Numbered from the stretch's first letter, positions 1 through 12,997 are shown. The stretch: 64,000 bases of DNA from Xiphophorus maculatus (GCF_002775205.1 NC_036450.1:20338479-20402478); one strand, 5' to 3'. Notes: generated by a model not told the origin, from the sequence alone. Made by a program: numbers and translations.

Positions 1-305
1 CATTTTGCACCACCTTTCATTACTTGAATTTCCACACATCTTCAACCAATCAAACTCCAGAGTCCTGTTCTTGCCAGCTGTCTTTCTTTGTCTTTGCAGA
101 GGATACACTCACACAGCAATGTTTGTCCAACATGAATTAAACGCAACAACAATACATTGGTGCGCTGTGGACTGTTTGCCATTCATTTTACAACATTCAA
201 GAGCATTCACTGTGAGTTAGTTAAAATCTGGGGTTCATTAAGAAAATAATGACATTGTTAAAAGAAATAAGCCACAATAAGTCTCAATTGTATTTTGCCA
301 AAAAG
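1..305. other. non-coding, nothing recognised
   Basis: No coding exon, RNA gene or repeat family could be recognised here. The open frame near the left edge (5-220) has no family resemblance and no splice context. Confidence 0.5.
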
Positions 306-309
306 CCAT

Positions 310-900
310 GTAATGGCTACCTACATGTGGAGGAGGGTTCTGTGGGCAGATGAGATGGAAATACTTTTTGGCCAACATGCAAAGGTGTAACCCCTAAACG
401 CACAATCTCCCTCTGCTCTGACATTTTGTGGCGGCACTAGTGGAGATGGCTCTAGAGAGCTGATTGGAGCTGCAGGTCAAATCTGGAGGAATACATGTTA
501 GGACTGGAAAAGACTTGAGTGGAGCATAGATTTAACTTCCAATGGTACAACAGTCATTAAAAATATTGCCAGAGAGCTTCACAACAAACCAGCCAAAGTC
601 CATTGTGTTAAACACCTGTTGCAAATTTTGAAAATTGATGACTGATGCTTTCCATATAGGCTAGAGTTTTTTCACAAAGAAACAGTAAGAAAGAATGTGT
701 GTCTTAATTTGGGTTTTCAGATGACTTTTTAAATTCTTTTTTTTTTCTTTACATTTTCAAAGCCACATGTTGTTCCATCAATCTTCCAATCACCTATTCC
801 ATGTGTTGGCCTGTCACATAAAAATCCAGTAAAAAAAATTGACGTTTGTGGTGGTAATGTGACCAAACGGAAAAGTTAATTGGGTATGAACGGTTTTATT
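310..900 (+). mobile_element. decayed Tc1-like transposase relic
   Basis: The text around 318-390 (ACATGTGGAGGAGGGTTCTG, then a 'GCAGATGAGA' and 'CTTTTTGGCC' block) follows the sense strand of the common fish Tc1-like transposase, in the region between the catalytic aspartates. The stretch at 740-890, with 'TGTGTTGGCCTGTCACATAA' and 'GTGACCAAACGGAAAAG', matches the 3' non-coding end of the same element. Order and orientation agree, so this is one sense-strand insertion. It is full of stops and frameshifts and cannot encode transposase. I did not find the outer inverted repeats. Confidence 0.75.
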
Positions 901-2400
901 ATGTATTATAGATCTGAAAACTTTTTTCTTTTTCACATCAGCACTGACTTTAAGAACACAGACTATTGCATTCACTCTTTCCCTAACCTCTACTGAGAGA
1001 TAAAAGGATCTCCATTTACCACTACCATCAACATTCCTGAAACAATTGACACTTTGCATGCTTTAAATTACAAATTAGACTGTATAATCTAGATTTAAGG
1101 AGAGGAGAAAAACGGTGAGAGCCCCTTCACAATAGAACCCATTGAAGCAAACAATAGCCTCATAGATCTTCTTTGCTTTCCTTACAGCTCTGATTAAATG
1201 AGTGTGATGGATCTCATGATCATTAAGAAGACCGAGGGCTGGCAGATTGAAGCTACCACAAATCAGTTTTATGTGGGATAAGGACAGAGTGGCACTGGCA
1301 GCTTTACAGCTATTGTGATATTAATGAACTGGACCATTTTATACTGAGTGGCCTGTAGCCCTTTTTACATGAGATATATGATAACCGGTGGTCATTACAC
1401 ACCTCCAGGTTGCAGGTTTTGCATATTTTCATTGCTGTATGTTACCTTAGGTACCGCATTAGTCAGGGTCAGAAAGGTCCAGGAGTTGCACTTCAGACTT
1501 TCTGCTCTAAAATCACTATGATAATGCTGACCTGGTGCAGATTATAGCTAAGTTTCAGCAGTGAGCATCATAAATGTGGACCTTTTTCTATGTCAGTGAT
1601 TTGGAGTTTAAATCATTAAAGTACCAGAGGAAACATTCAAAAATCTGGTCAGTAATTCTAGGAAAGTTTTGATTGTTTTATTGACTGATTGATGGAAGAA
1701 GTTTTACATTGAAAAGGGGTGCTTTTTTCTTCTAAACCTAAAATGTGTTTTAATTGTTTTATAACCTTTTGAGATAAACATGTCTTTAATTTCAACCAAA
1801 ACCACCACGGGTATGAAGGACTTTGTGCAGCCCTGTTGAGACAGAGCTCTGCATGTTGAGTGAAAATCTCAGATTACAAAACAGACAATCTAAAAGTCAA
1901 CTAGCAGATGGTAATATAAAAAATTAAACAGAACCCCACTCCTGCTTTTCAAAATGAAATTCACTAAAAAATAAATATAAATAAAGTCAATGAATGTGAA
2001 AATCAGCATTTGTATGCAGTGTTTGCATCACCAGCATTTATTGGTGATAAAATGGCTTCTTCTACAAATGATAATCCTGCTGTAGTCGAATTCAGATACT
2101 TTGGTGATTATTTAAATATTCATCAAAGCTCATTCCAACAATGTTGCTCTGTAACAAGACCTGAATAGGTCTAACAGTGGTGTTTACTTTCTTCTAAGAG
2201 CAACATATTTATTCTGTTTTTCATTTTTATCACACTTAGATGTTTCCTATCATTACCCTGGATTTAAAAATATGTTGAATAATAATAAAAAGCAGCTTTC
2301 AAATAATTATTTCATTCATTAAGCAAAAAAGAAATCCAAACCAACCTCACCCGAGGTGAGAAGGTATTTTAAGTGTTTGCAATAACTGGCAATCAGTTTT
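901..2400. other. non-coding; possible conserved block 1090-1640
   Basis: No gene seen. The part from about 1090 to 1640 has balanced composition and no recognisable repeat, unlike the AT-rich flanks, so it could be regulatory or unique sequence. The rest is AT-rich with short A/T runs. Conservation cannot be judged from one sequence. Confidence 0.3.
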
Positions 2401-3010
2401 TTACAGTGCAATTGAGGGATTTCAGACCACTTCTATTGGCAGAATAGTTTTAAATCAGCCACAATGGTGGGATTTCAAGCAGGAATTGCAATCATAATCT
2501 GTCTGAGGTTATACCACAGAGTCTCAGTAAGATTTAGGTTCAGACTTAATGCCACTCAGACATTTATAGATAGATTGGTGCTGTGCACCGGATCATTGTG
2601 CTGCTGCTTTGTCCAAATGATTTTGAGCTTAAGGTCACAAAGTGAAGGCTGGACATTCTCTATCTAGAGGTTCTGGTATAGAGCAATTTAATCAATTATG
2701 GCAAATATTTTCTGTCCTGGGGAAGTAAAGCAGGCCAAGACCTTCACACTACCATGTTTGACTGTTTGTGTTAATTTTTGTGTCTTTTTACTATTATTTC
2801 GAAAACATACCTTGTAGAAATGAGAAATGAAGAAGTTTAAAATAAAATAAAAAGAAATTTTGGTATACCAGCAGCTTCTGGAAAGATTCATCACTATCGT
2901 ATGTTTTCTCCATTTGTGGATGAGAACTGTATTCACTGGAGTCTCAAAGCCTTTGACACTGTTTGCTTGTGCTTATTCAGATTTGAAGACATTCATGCAG
3001 TTGCACATTT
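2400..3010 (-). mobile_element. Tc1/mariner relic, second subfamily
   Basis: Read antisense, the blocks follow a Tc1-type transposase in order. 'ATACCACAGAGTCTCAGTAA' near 2512 and 'CCTTCACACTACCATG' near 2741 fall in the catalytic half. 'CATTTGTGGATGAGAACTGT' near 2911 and 'GGAGTCTCAAAGCC' near 2939 fall in the N-terminal helix-turn-helix DNA-binding part. The spacing is shorter than a full gene, so there are internal deletions. The subfamily differs from the copy at 310-900. It is a dead copy with no usable reading frame. Confidence 0.7.
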
Positions 3011-3799
3011 CACGACTAAATTGCTTACAGTATCTGACGAAGGCCAGTCGAAAGTCAAAACCTAAGTTGTTATTTTCCATCCTCCTAAAATCCGCATACT
3101 CTTCTACCTGTTACTTCTCAAGACATCAGCGAATGTGTCAGAGTCCAGAGGAATCCCAAGGCTTTGTAAAAGAACATGGAAATGTGTTTCGCCACTAGCT
3201 CCGGAAAATAAAAATCTATTAAGTTTGAAATTAAAATCTAATTAACCGTTTTGTATTTGTACCATCGTCACACAATTCACATCATAACTTTGAAATGTCA
3301 GTACCGAAGACACTGCCACTATTCCTCTCCAGTCAGGATTAGTGCAACTAAATGTGATCTTGAGAAAAATGGCTCCATTAGGAATGGATTACCAGACCTA
3401 TTCAAGCCTGAAAACTTTAGGCCCTGCTTCATCAAAGCTGTGGAAACTGTACACTGATGAAAGTCTACTCTTATCCCTATAGTGCCAATTTCAACTCAGT
3501 TGGATGTTGAGTATAGTCTCTAATGGGGGTCAGACCTAAGGGTGTAGTACTGATGACTTCAAATCATCAGACTTTGAGTGCAGCCAATACTCTCTGACAT
3601 GGTCAATCTGAGATATTCATCAAAGTATTTGAACTTTTTTTTTCTGACAAGGCTTGCATTATTGTATACACATTTTAGTATACACGTTCATATAATTTTT
3701 CTGTGCACAAGCCCTTTATAATATTTAGATTTACAACTGCATTTAAATTTTAAATACCAAAAAATATATTAAATATATACTGTACTTACTAAATTGACA
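3011..3799. other. non-coding, nothing recognised
   Basis: No coding exon or repeat family recognised. The open frame at 2860-3198 begins inside the Tc1 relic and has no independent support. Confidence 0.4.
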
Positions 3800-3900
3800 T
3801 CCGGTGCTTGGTGGTAGTACCACGGTGGGAGGATATTATTTTGGGCTGGAACAGAAAAGCTGATCGGAGTTGATATAAAGGAAGTAGAACGGTCCACATT
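3800..3900 (+). mobile_element. short Tc1-like transposase fragment
   Basis: The run 'TTGGTGGTAGTACCACGGTG' followed by 'AAAGCTGATCGGAGTTGAT' resembles the sense strand of the fish Tc1 transposase around its central catalytic region. Only about 100 bp can be matched. Confidence 0.55.
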
Positions 3901-4255
3901 AAAGTCCAACCTTGAGTGTTTAGTCCAGGCTAAAAACCGTTTTATCCCACTCTCTCCATTACTTGAACACAACGTTGGTCATGTGATAGCAAAGGGGTTA
4001 TGTTTACAAGCTGTTGTGAATTTTCCCTAATCAGTAGAGGGGGAACTTGCTGGAGTTACTGCGTTTGGGCCATCTCAAACAAATGCTTATTTGGTTCATG
4101 TTTAATAGTGAGCTCACTTTCAACTTGAGTACATGAGGCTGAATGTAGAAGTGTTGACTACTGCTGTTTTTTGTGTTTTGGAGTGCTGGAGTATTACATG
4201 CAATTGGTGAGTGAGGTTGTTTATGCTGCTAGCTTTTTGCTGTTGTCTACCATTA

Positions 4256-4292
4256 TAGTGTATTTCAATGGGAGAAGCATTGAAATACACTA
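4256..4292. repeat. perfect 15-bp hairpin
   Basis: TAGTGTATTTCAATG at 4256-4270 is followed, after a 7-base loop, by its exact reverse complement at 4278-4292. A second small inverted pair (ATGCTAA/TTAGCAT) follows within 30 bp. This may be the core of an old foldback element, but no outer ends were found. Confidence 0.7.
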
Positions 4293-4609
4293 CATGCTAA
4301 CCTAATGTATTAGCATTTGTTTTGTATTTACTAGTTTTGTGTTTTCATTGCTTTATTGTTTTCTGTGTTCTTGTTTGCAGTGGAGGATGTTTTAAAATGA
4401 CCTTTTTAATAAGAGAGCAAACTTAGCATTTATAATATTTGGCTTGGGTTAAGCATTTAGTTTATTTAGATGTTGAATGCAAAATGTATTAAATGATTGT
4501 AAATAATTTGAAATGAATGCATATTTCTTACATCTTTAAGTGTATAATTTTATTCAAATATTAACTTGTATTCTCCTCATCTTTGATTTATTATTCAGTT
4601 TATGCAGTA

Positions 4610-4712
4610 TTGCTATTTACCTGGATTGTTTTTATATGGACACTCAGTTTATGAACTACAACTATTTTCCTGGATTATTGTTGTTATATGGACATAAAAT
4701 CTTTGGACTGTA
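4610..4712. repeat. imperfect ~50-bp tandem duplication
   Basis: Two neighbouring segments share the pattern T-CCTGGATT...TATATGGACA...GAACTACAAC / GGACTGTAAC at about 50-bp spacing. They are diverged and not open. Origin unknown. Confidence 0.4.
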
Positions 4713-5139
4713 ACTGTTCTGCTCCTGTTCTTTTGGAGTTGTGGATCAAAAATGATACTTCTGTGTATGATGTGAACCGTCCTACAAACTAGTGCCTCTA
4801 CAAATGTTTTCCATTTTTGGGGTTCTGTTCCTTTTGGATTTGTATTGCGATCGACTAAACCAGCTGAACATCCTAAGTGCACTTTAACATAAATTAACCA
4901 AACTTGTCTGCAGATTGTAAATATGGGGAGTATTGTTTTTGTTTTAGTTTTTCAAGGCACTTTAACATATGGTACCAGCATTAATATGAATTATGTGTCT
5001 GTTATTTACCTTTCCTTTTTCAAGCCAAAACTTTAGCTTGTGATAGCCCACAAATTTTAGCTATAAATTCTGCTATCACTGCACATGTTTAACTTATATG
5101 CTCCAAATTTGTGGTAAAGCTCAAAAATCTCCATCGATG

Positions 5140-5975
5140 CATACATATCACCCTTTTCTCCTTCCTGGTCACACACACCTTCACTGCTGCAATCAGCATG
5201 ATTTCACCTACATAGGATCTGTTCTATTTAAGCGCTCTCCTGCCTGCTTGTTGGTGCCTGATTGTTGAAAACTCTCCCCCCCCCCCCAGTAGATGTCCGG
5301 TGTTTCTTCCATGCTCTTGTCTGACCTCCTCATTAGAACTTTGTACCCTGGATTCTTCTGCCTTGCCTTCATCTGATTTCTGCCAAGCATCTGATCTCTG
5401 GGCATTGACTCTGTTTCTGTGTCCTGACCACCAAGCCTTACCAATCCCTAGGATAAACAGTCTTATCCCTCCGTCTTTGTCCGTGACTCTTGTCCATCTC
5501 ACTGCTATCCCTCTGGATCCTGAATTTGTTACTGCTGTGTCTTCTGACTTCTGTGTGCCGAACCAAGCCTGCTCTATACTTTTTTCTCTTTTTTTTTTTT
5601 TTTCCATTACCTGTTGTGACATCATCCTGTACGCCCTCTGCTTCCTAGTTCCTCTCAAGAGAGGTGTAAGCAACAACACAGCTTCCAGGCAGGAAAGGAA
5701 GTGTTTGGATACAGAGATGGTCACCTTCTTTTGGAAGCTCACAAAGGATAAAAAGCGTGTAGGGACATCCATCTCAGATCAAAGCCTGTACACTGGTCCA
5801 GAGAAAGGTTAGTGGCTTTTTTTGTTTAATGTTTGCAAATTCTGACTTCTCTACAGCTCCTAAACTGTACTCTTTCTCTACAGAGATTATCCGACTCCCA
5901 CCACTTGCATATTGAGAATAAACCTTGTTAAACATGCTCTGTGCCTGCCTGCATTTTTATGTTCTTTCTCTTTTT
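5140..5975 (+). mobile_element. LTR-like repeat, possible solo LTR
   Basis: This C/T-rich block differs in composition from its surroundings. It has a TATA-like 'TATTTAAG' near 5225, a long run of short CTG/CCT words, and ends with 'GAATAAACCTTGTTAAACAT' near 5915, a polyadenylation signal in the form seen at the end of fish gypsy-type LTRs. The terminal TG...CA and target-site duplication were not found, so the boundaries are approximate. The long open frames on both strands here (for example 5224-5772 on the - strand) are by-products of the biased composition. Confidence 0.35.
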
Positions 5976-5989
5976 GGGTTTGTAAAAAT

Positions 5990-6170
5990 GTGCCCTAAAA
6001 GGTTTAGAGGAGGGGTATGCATATGCGTGCCACACTTCACATCATGCATCATTTTCCTTCCAGTTCACAATTACGTACCTCTATGTGTTGGCCTCTCACA
6101 AAATTTAAAAGAATAATAATTTTATGGTTGTGACAAAATGTGGAAAAAAAAGTGTGAAGTTTGTAAAACC
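5990..6170 (+). mobile_element. 3' end fragment of a Tc1-like element
   Basis: 'TTTTCCTTCCAGTTCACAAT' near 6052, 'GTGTTGGCCTCTCAC' near 6085 and 'GTGACAAAATGTGGAAAAAA' near 6130 match the non-coding 3' part of the same Tc1 family as at 310-900. Confidence 0.65.
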
Positions 6171-8520
6171 ATGTGCAAAGCCAAAACCTGGAGGCTTTAC
6201 GTTTGGCATGACGAAATACTTTCATGTTTCAGAAGTTCGTTGAAGGAAAAGTAGATTTTTTGGTCAGCATATTGTACTAAAGCCACCCCCCCCCCCGCCC
6301 CCCCGCCCCAACACACAAGATTTTCCAGACTTTTGCTGCACCTGTTTTCAATCATTTTTGAACTTTGCTATATCCACATCCAGATTTATTTTAATAAAGT
6401 ACAATTTAGCTTATTAAATGTTTTGATTTAGCCATTGCAAAATTTGTCACTTTCTATTCAGCAACTTTGCTCTGTCTTGGCATCATATTGCCATCCAAAG
6501 ACTGTTTAGCTATATCTGCCTGAACTGGAGATGACTGTAAATCTCTATGTATGCAATACATCCATATAATCTTATGATCAGTATGAGGCCAGAAATCCAG
6601 TGCCACTGGAAGCCATGTCTGTCCATGCAATCTCATTGTTTTGATTTGTTTTAGATTGCATCGTATGTTTTGGATCATATGGGTAAGTTCTTCTCGGACA
6701 TTTTCTGATTCAGGTTTAACTTTTGCTTCATCTGTTCAGAACCCTTTTTTACTGAACTTGTTTTTTTTTTAAACTCGTGTTCTAGCCTTTTGTACATAAA
6801 GCAACTTGGTATTTGTGATTGTCTTGCAAATTAAATAAAAACTTGACCCTGACGGTCGATGTATGCTTTCCAGCATGTGGTGGCCAATACATTTTAGACA
6901 TTTGACTGTATGAGATTTTAATCTTGTACAGTCAAATAATGGCATGATAATATTGATTATTACAAAAAATGCATTACAAAACCAGAAAACGTAAAAATGC
7001 TGAACCGGATCTGATTGCTTTAATTTAAAAACAAAACTGCAACTTTTAAGACTATTGCTATTAAAAGCATGAGTTAATATAGATTGTTGCAATACATTTT
7101 CACAGACCTACTTTAGGACCCCATTCACAGAGGAGGAGCTTGATTGAGAGGAAAGATCCAGTCAAAGCACACGTTTGGCCTCAGAATGTCCCTGGGGAAA
7201 TGGATTCCTGAGTCTCTGATGCAGAAGGCAGTAGATCTACGTTTATACAACTCTTTCTATGACTTCTTTGTGTTTTAAAGTGTGCATTTTCTAACGCAGG
7301 TATCATTTTTGACATTTTAAACATGCTCCAATTCACCCCGATACACTTACTTAAGTGCCAAACCCTCAGATTGTTTTCGGCACAAAGCTATCAACAAGCA
7401 TGACGGTACACTGCAATGGAATGTCATCATTATCAGCAGAAATGGAGGTGACAGAGAATCTATGATGGATCTTCCACACCTGGAGTGGGGGTCACCTTTC
7501 CGAGGAAAATGGTATTATAGCTGCAGTAAATTCAGGCAGATTGCTCCCAAGTGAGCAAGCCGGGGAATTCAATTTTACAGCACAAGAAAAACAAAAACAA
7601 AAGTAAACCAATGGGAGACACAGTGGGGTGTCAGGCCTTTGCTCTCAGGAATGAGTTATATCCAAACTATAGCCAGTCACTGAATACAGAGCAGCATCCC
7701 TGCAAGAACGCAACTTTCCACAAGTCAAGTGTTTGCTAAATCTGTTATTTCTGCGCGCATATGCGTGTTTCTTTGATGTGTGAAATTTTAACTGGCAGAG
7801 TATTCCTACTGCGGAGCATTCCAACAGGAGTTAACATTTTACTAATTTAAGTGTTGAGAGGTATGCCCCAGAAATACCGAGCAGCCTGAGGAATCTGTTG
7901 GTGTACGAGTTGAAAGAAATTACTGTTTGTTTCTATCTGTGTATATACTTTTGGCTTTGTCATGTGATTATTGTTTTGTTGGTGCCTTTGTGTGTTTTGA
8001 CATCCAGATAGCACATATTCAGTTAAGAGCGTGCCTACAATCCTCATTCGACTGAGTCACTCTGTTCCAAGTAGCTTTTCATATGTGTTCAATTATTCGT
8101 CGTCGGTAAAACCAGATATAAAAACAAAAGTGGGGGGGAGGGGAATCCATGAAAAGCTTGAAGGCCACTTATTAAATCCGAACATTTACTGCAGGGTTGG
8201 AGAACTAAATGGAATGCAGTGAAGTAAAATAGATAAGATTGGTAGCGTGGTCATGGTGACCCAGAATAAACAAAATAAATTTTTTGTATGGATTTCCTGT
8301 ATCTGTACTTGCTTTCTACAGCATGGGAAAATGGAAAATATATGCTTTTGTTTGTAACGGCCATATTTTCAAAGAAAAGAAAAATATTGATTTCTTGAAT
8401 TACTTGAACTATACCTTTAAAGCTCGTCCTTAGCTGCTCTTCTAAAGGCACATATGTGAAGTCAGACGCTGATGTTGGACAAACAGGCTGAGCTAAGGTC
8501 ACGGACTCCGCTCTAATTTA
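6171..8520. other. non-coding, nothing firm
   Basis: No gene seen. There is a C/G homopolymer tract at about 6285-6310. A short inverted repeat (TTTGACTGTA / TACAGTCAAA) lies near 6900-6945. No splice-bounded open frame of known family is present. Confidence 0.4.
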
Positions 8521-8529
8521 TCCCAAAAA

Positions 8530-8900
8530 TGTTTTTTGGGGCTCATGTCAAGACTATGTCCAAGCTAGACAAATATTTCCACACCAAACTCATTCATACA
8601 CCAAAATAGAAGCCTAAATTTGGCCAAGATGTCTCGGTGTGCTGAATTATAAAGGATTCCTCTCACTGGAACCAAGGAACTAATCCCCTCAGCACCAAAC
8701 CTTATGCTTGTCACAGTGCAGTCAGGAAAGAGCTACTCTCCTGGTAGCTAAACCCAGACATGTCCATTAGATTTTCAGAGAGAGAGAGATGATTCATCAC
8801 TCTAGAGAACATGTCTGCACTGCTCTAAAGTTGAGCAGCAGCTTGCTGAACAAATCTTTCATCATTCTTCAAAGCACTCAATTTTGACCCGATTAATGAC
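8530..8900 (-). mobile_element. decayed DNA-transposon-like repeat
   Basis: The text 'AACCCAGACATGTCCATTAG' (about 8751) and 'GATTCATCACTCTAGAGAAC' (about 8790), followed by 'ACTGCTCTAAAGTTGAGCAG', matches a widespread fish interspersed repeat that I recall as transposon-derived. I cannot name its superfamily. The copy is diverged and has no intact frame. The strand is a guess. Confidence 0.45.
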
Positions 8901-9941
8901 CCGATCAGCATTTACTAAACATTTCCCACAAGATCAAATAAGAAATCAAAAATTCATTCTTTATAATATAAGTAATGTCAGTGAACTGTGCTGGTGACCT
9001 TTCACTACAAAAGAGCTTTGCTTTTTTTATGTGACTTTTAGCCTTTTTATTTAAGTAGTTAGCATGAGCTAGCTTTGTTCTACGTCCACAGTTTAACCAA
9101 ATATCTGGTCATAAAGGAAATACAAACAGGAAGTACTTTTATTGAAATGTTAATGCTACTCTGAATTCAATAGTAAGTAAAAACATTTTTAGACATTACG
9201 AAAGTTATATCTTTTGTTATATTTTATTACAAATATAAACTGAAGAAACTTGGCAATTAGTTATCCAGTTTATGAATTGTTCTTTGCAAATCTGTCCTTG
9301 TTTGCCTTTATGTTTATTAGCTTGACCCACTTCTTAAGTTGAAAATCTGATTCTTTTACCCTGTTTCTTGTGTAAACGTTATTGCATTCAGGATTCTGTT
9401 TTTCCACTTAAGCCTGGGTAGAAACAAGGCAACGCCTGAGAGTGTGAGGGATATGATTTTTGCTTTTTTTTCTGCTGATGCAGCAATATTCAGGGAGTGT
9501 TCTGCAGCACAGAGGTGGGATAGTTGAGTTTGAAGTATTGCATTTACAAACTAAACCATCTTTTTCTGTCAATCATTTATTTTTCATATCCTTGGTATTG
9601 TATTCAGCCCTGCATGGACTCAGAAGCAAGAATATTTTTTATGTATTTTATTTCACTAGATAAGAGGTCCTCACCTGGACAAAGTCAATACAGAGATACA
9701 TGAAGGTACAAGTGGTTAATTTAAAATCACAATTTGTTTTTCTTTTTTTTTTTCTAATCTTGGATCTATGTCAGACTAGAGCTAATCTGCTTCTTATGTA
9801 GGAGTATGTAAACTAGCCGTGGAATTTACAAAGCAAAGCAGAACAAAAAGGGCTATACCGAAATCTTGGCTAGTTGGTTGGGAATGGTAACATTCAAATA
9901 CAAAGTAAAGACCCATTACTGTATATTCAGAAGGTATAAGA
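8901..9941. other. non-coding, AT-rich
   Basis: No gene, RNA or clear repeat was recognised. Homopolymer T runs near 9020 and 9740 are the only features. Confidence 0.4.
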
Positions 9942-10155
9942 CAGGAGTCTTCAACTCCAGTTCTGGGTGGCCGGTGTCCTGCAGCCTTTCGTCTCTGCTT
10001 CAACACACCAGAGTCAAATAATGAGGTCATTAGCAGGTCCCTGGAAAACTTGACTACATACTGAGGAGGTAATTCAACCATTTGATTCAGGTGTGTTGAA
10101 CCGGGGACACATCTAAAAGTTGCCGGACACCAGCTCTTGAGCACTAAGACCCCTG
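9942..10155. mobile_element. short foldback MITE (hAT-like)
   Basis: The element opens with CAGGAGTCTTCAACTCCAG and closes with the inverted counterpart GCACTAAGACCCCTG. Inside it are 'TCCTGCAGCC', 'TTCAACACACCAGAGTCAAA', 'ATGAGGTCATTAGCAGG' and 'GATTCAGGTGTGTTGAACC'. This is a very common non-autonomous fish element whose two halves are imperfect reverse complements. It has no coding capacity. I assign it to hAT only by its general form; a clear 8-bp target duplication is not visible. Confidence 0.75.
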
Positions 10156-12599
10156 GTGTCGGGTATCTCAATTAGTCACATGTATTGACATAATGAGGGT
10201 TAGTCAATCATTCATTGATTTGTTTTTCACAACCAAGGCTAACATGCCGCTTCAGCAGTCTCTGTAGCTTGTAGCTGAATTCAGAAAGCATGACTTCAAC
10301 AGCAACAATTCATATTCACCGCAAGTACATGAAGGCAGTGGTGATTATAAGAACCGACGAATAATTTACAAAAGTGGAAGCATGTGAATTTTTCATTGAG
10401 CTCTCTAAATGCATTGCTCTCTGCTTATTCAACCTGTCATGTTATGTGGGGAAACAGATAATGCCGCGTTGCATCGTCTTCGGTCATCACACAACACGTA
10501 ATGAGGGTAAAACAACATTATTTCAATCAAATAATTTCTAATTTTAAAAGGAGAGACATCAAATAAGAGCCATGAAGATTGTAAAGCACACAGCAAGTAG
10601 TAGATTTTTCAGATGCATCAAATAAGTCATGCTGAGTGGTTTCTTAAGTGCCTTGAAAGCTTGAACCGGAATGAACAATTGGACATAGCTGGAGTTAGTC
10701 AGGAATACATTTTTCTCTGCCACCAACAGAGCAGACAATGGAGAGACTGACCATAATCCAAGAATGGAAATTATAATCAGTTTTACACACAATCCCTCTC
10801 CCAGTGTTCTGCTGATCATCTTGCTGATGCCTCCCAGCCAAAACATGTGTTTGACATGCTATTGCAAAGACAGCAACACTTTTTTTTTTTTACATTTTGC
10901 TGTGATTTGAAAATGTTGCTGGCAAAACAAAAAATATCAAAGGCTGTTAGTGTTAATAAATGAACTTGCTTTTGCATCCATCCTATGCACAATAGCAATC
11001 AAGCTGTTTGTACATGGGTAAAAAACTGACCAGGCCACTCTGCAGTATCTAGCTGATGCAACTTTGATAATAATGGCTTGGCTTCTGGTTTTGGCTCCCC
11101 TACCACATCCTGTCGTCTCAACCAGTCACATGAGACTGATGGTAATCTTTGCATTGCTCCAACCATCTTAGCATGCAAAAAATATATATGTAAATACATT
11201 GTCAACAATATGAAGCAATAAAGTCATAGGTAGACTTTTTTGGCCCCATGAGAATGAAAGGTGGAAGGACATCAGTATGATTCCGTGTGTAGATTAAGAC
11301 CAGATCATTATTACCCAAATGAATAATATGGGTAATAATTAGTCATTTGTGTGGTTGCAACCACTGGTGAGCCACAGCAAGAACGTCCACTGCTTTCAGC
11401 AACCACTTTGACAAATGAATACATAAAACCCATTTCTAATGTTTTGATTCTGCTGAGAGACTTGATCTGTCATTGTCTTCCAGAATATGTTCCTTTATTA
11501 GTTTGAATTCTGAATGGGATCAAAGAATCACATTTAGGGTCTTTAAAAAAAAAAAAAACACAGTCAACTTCTATACCATCCTTTTTATCTACACGTATGC
11601 ATGTTTTGGCACTTTTTTTATTGACTCAACACTAGCCAACTTTCAGCACGACCGGAGAAAAACAGCTCCCGGTAATTCTGCTGGAGCGAATTTCAAGCGA
11701 ACTAAGACGGAGACGCTGTCACTGGCGGTGGTGGAAGCTGAATTTGATTTGGTATTTTCTGCTTTACGGAGTCCTTTGCTCTGTTATCTTGAGGCAGAAC
11801 AGAGGACCCTGGGCTGTCATTTTGCATGGTATCAGCAGAAACTGTGCGCAGATAGTGTCAGGGCTTGGAGGATCACAGGTAGAAAGGGTCTTTTCCTCTG
11901 GGGTGGGAACAGGTAATAAGACAGTTAGAGAGGCAGGAAGATCCTGGCAGACTACAACGTATCTTTGCTGTCAGTAGCTCCCATAAAAGAGGAATGTTTT
12001 ATAGCAAAAGTACATTTCTATTGCTAGTTATAAGTAGGAAAAATAAAAAAATCTAACCCACTTATCCACCCTAACTGTGTCATTTTACATAACTTGCACT
12101 CATAACCCATTGTTCTTATACTGTCAAAAAACTTCCATGTGAGCATAGATCTAGTGCCACCATTACAATAGATTTAAAAAGTATGAATGTAATTTCTGTG
12201 CACACAAATACCGCCTGTAGGCAGTTTAAGTGGAAAGAAAAGGAAAAGCGGAGAGGTAAAACGTACAAGATCAGATGGCGAAGGATGGCTTGAAAAAAGT
12301 AATTGGCAGCGACTCTGTGTATTTAGGCAGGCTAGATGTGGGGAACATGACTTGCTGAGGTGCTAACCAAGCACAGATAATAACAAATGAGAAAAATGAT
12401 TTTTGGTGCCAGACGGATTGTTCTGAGAAATTATTAATCAGCTAGGATTTTCAGGCGCGACCATCTCCCTGCAGTTAGTTGCCTGAGCTAAAAAAGAAAA
12501 TGGGGCCTAATTCATTGAGTCCCAGTTTAACGTACGGACAGCGAGGTCAGGATTTGTACCAAAGACTCTGCCAGGTGGTGGAGATATAATAGTGTTATT
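10156..12599. other. non-coding; possible conserved blocks
   Basis: No coding exon recognised. Two stretches, about 10210-10520 and 11640-11960, have balanced composition with no recognised repeat. An 11-bp perfect inverted repeat (ATTATTACCCA / TGGGTAATAAT) sits at 11307-11339. The 147-codon open frame at 11473-11916 has no recognisable domain and starts through a poly-lysine run, so it is not called a gene. Confidence 0.3.
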
Positions 12600-12997
12600 T
12601 ATTTCTTGGTGCGCTTTGGGCCCCTTAAAGTTGTAAAGTATCAGTGAACATGATGCACATTCCTTAACGACCACAGTGCTCTACATTTCAAAGCTCAGAC
12701 CATCTTAAACAGGTTTATTGAACATGACAATGTATTCAGTGGTTTTCATTGGCCTCTGCATTCACCAGATCTGAAACCAGATTCGTATCATGGAAGATTC
12801 ATGTCATGATTATACCACCAAATTAAACCTGTAGCTACTGAATGATTATATCATAACAATACAAGCAAAGGTCCATGAGGAATATTTCTGGCATGATGTA
12901 GAATTTTTGCCACAAAGAATTAAAGCAATTCTGAAGGCAAAATGAGCTCCAACCCAACAGTAACAAAGTGTACCCAATAGAGAAGCTGGTGAGTTAC
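12600..12997 (+). mobile_element. Tc1-like transposase C-terminal relic
   Basis: The sense strand carries a decayed form of the 'WPxxSPDLxP' catalytic motif: 'TTGGCCTCTGCATTCACCAG' then 'ATCTGAAACC' at about 12749-12778. Further on are 'AGAATTAAAGCAATTCTGAA' (about 12917) and the family's 3' end 'CCAACCCAACAGTAAC...AAGTGTACCCAATAG'. The last bases (GGTGAGTTACA, near 12997) look like the terminal inverted repeat. Stops interrupt the frame. Confidence 0.75.

Noticed and set aside
5224..5812. 182-codon (-) and 170-codon (+) overlapping open frames
   Set aside because: Both lie in a C/T-rich LTR-like repeat, overlap each other and pass through homopolymer tracts; no family resemblance.
11473..11916. 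147-codon frame
   Set aside because: No domain, poly-lysine run from an A tract, no supported splice sites; kept only as a possible conserved non-coding block.
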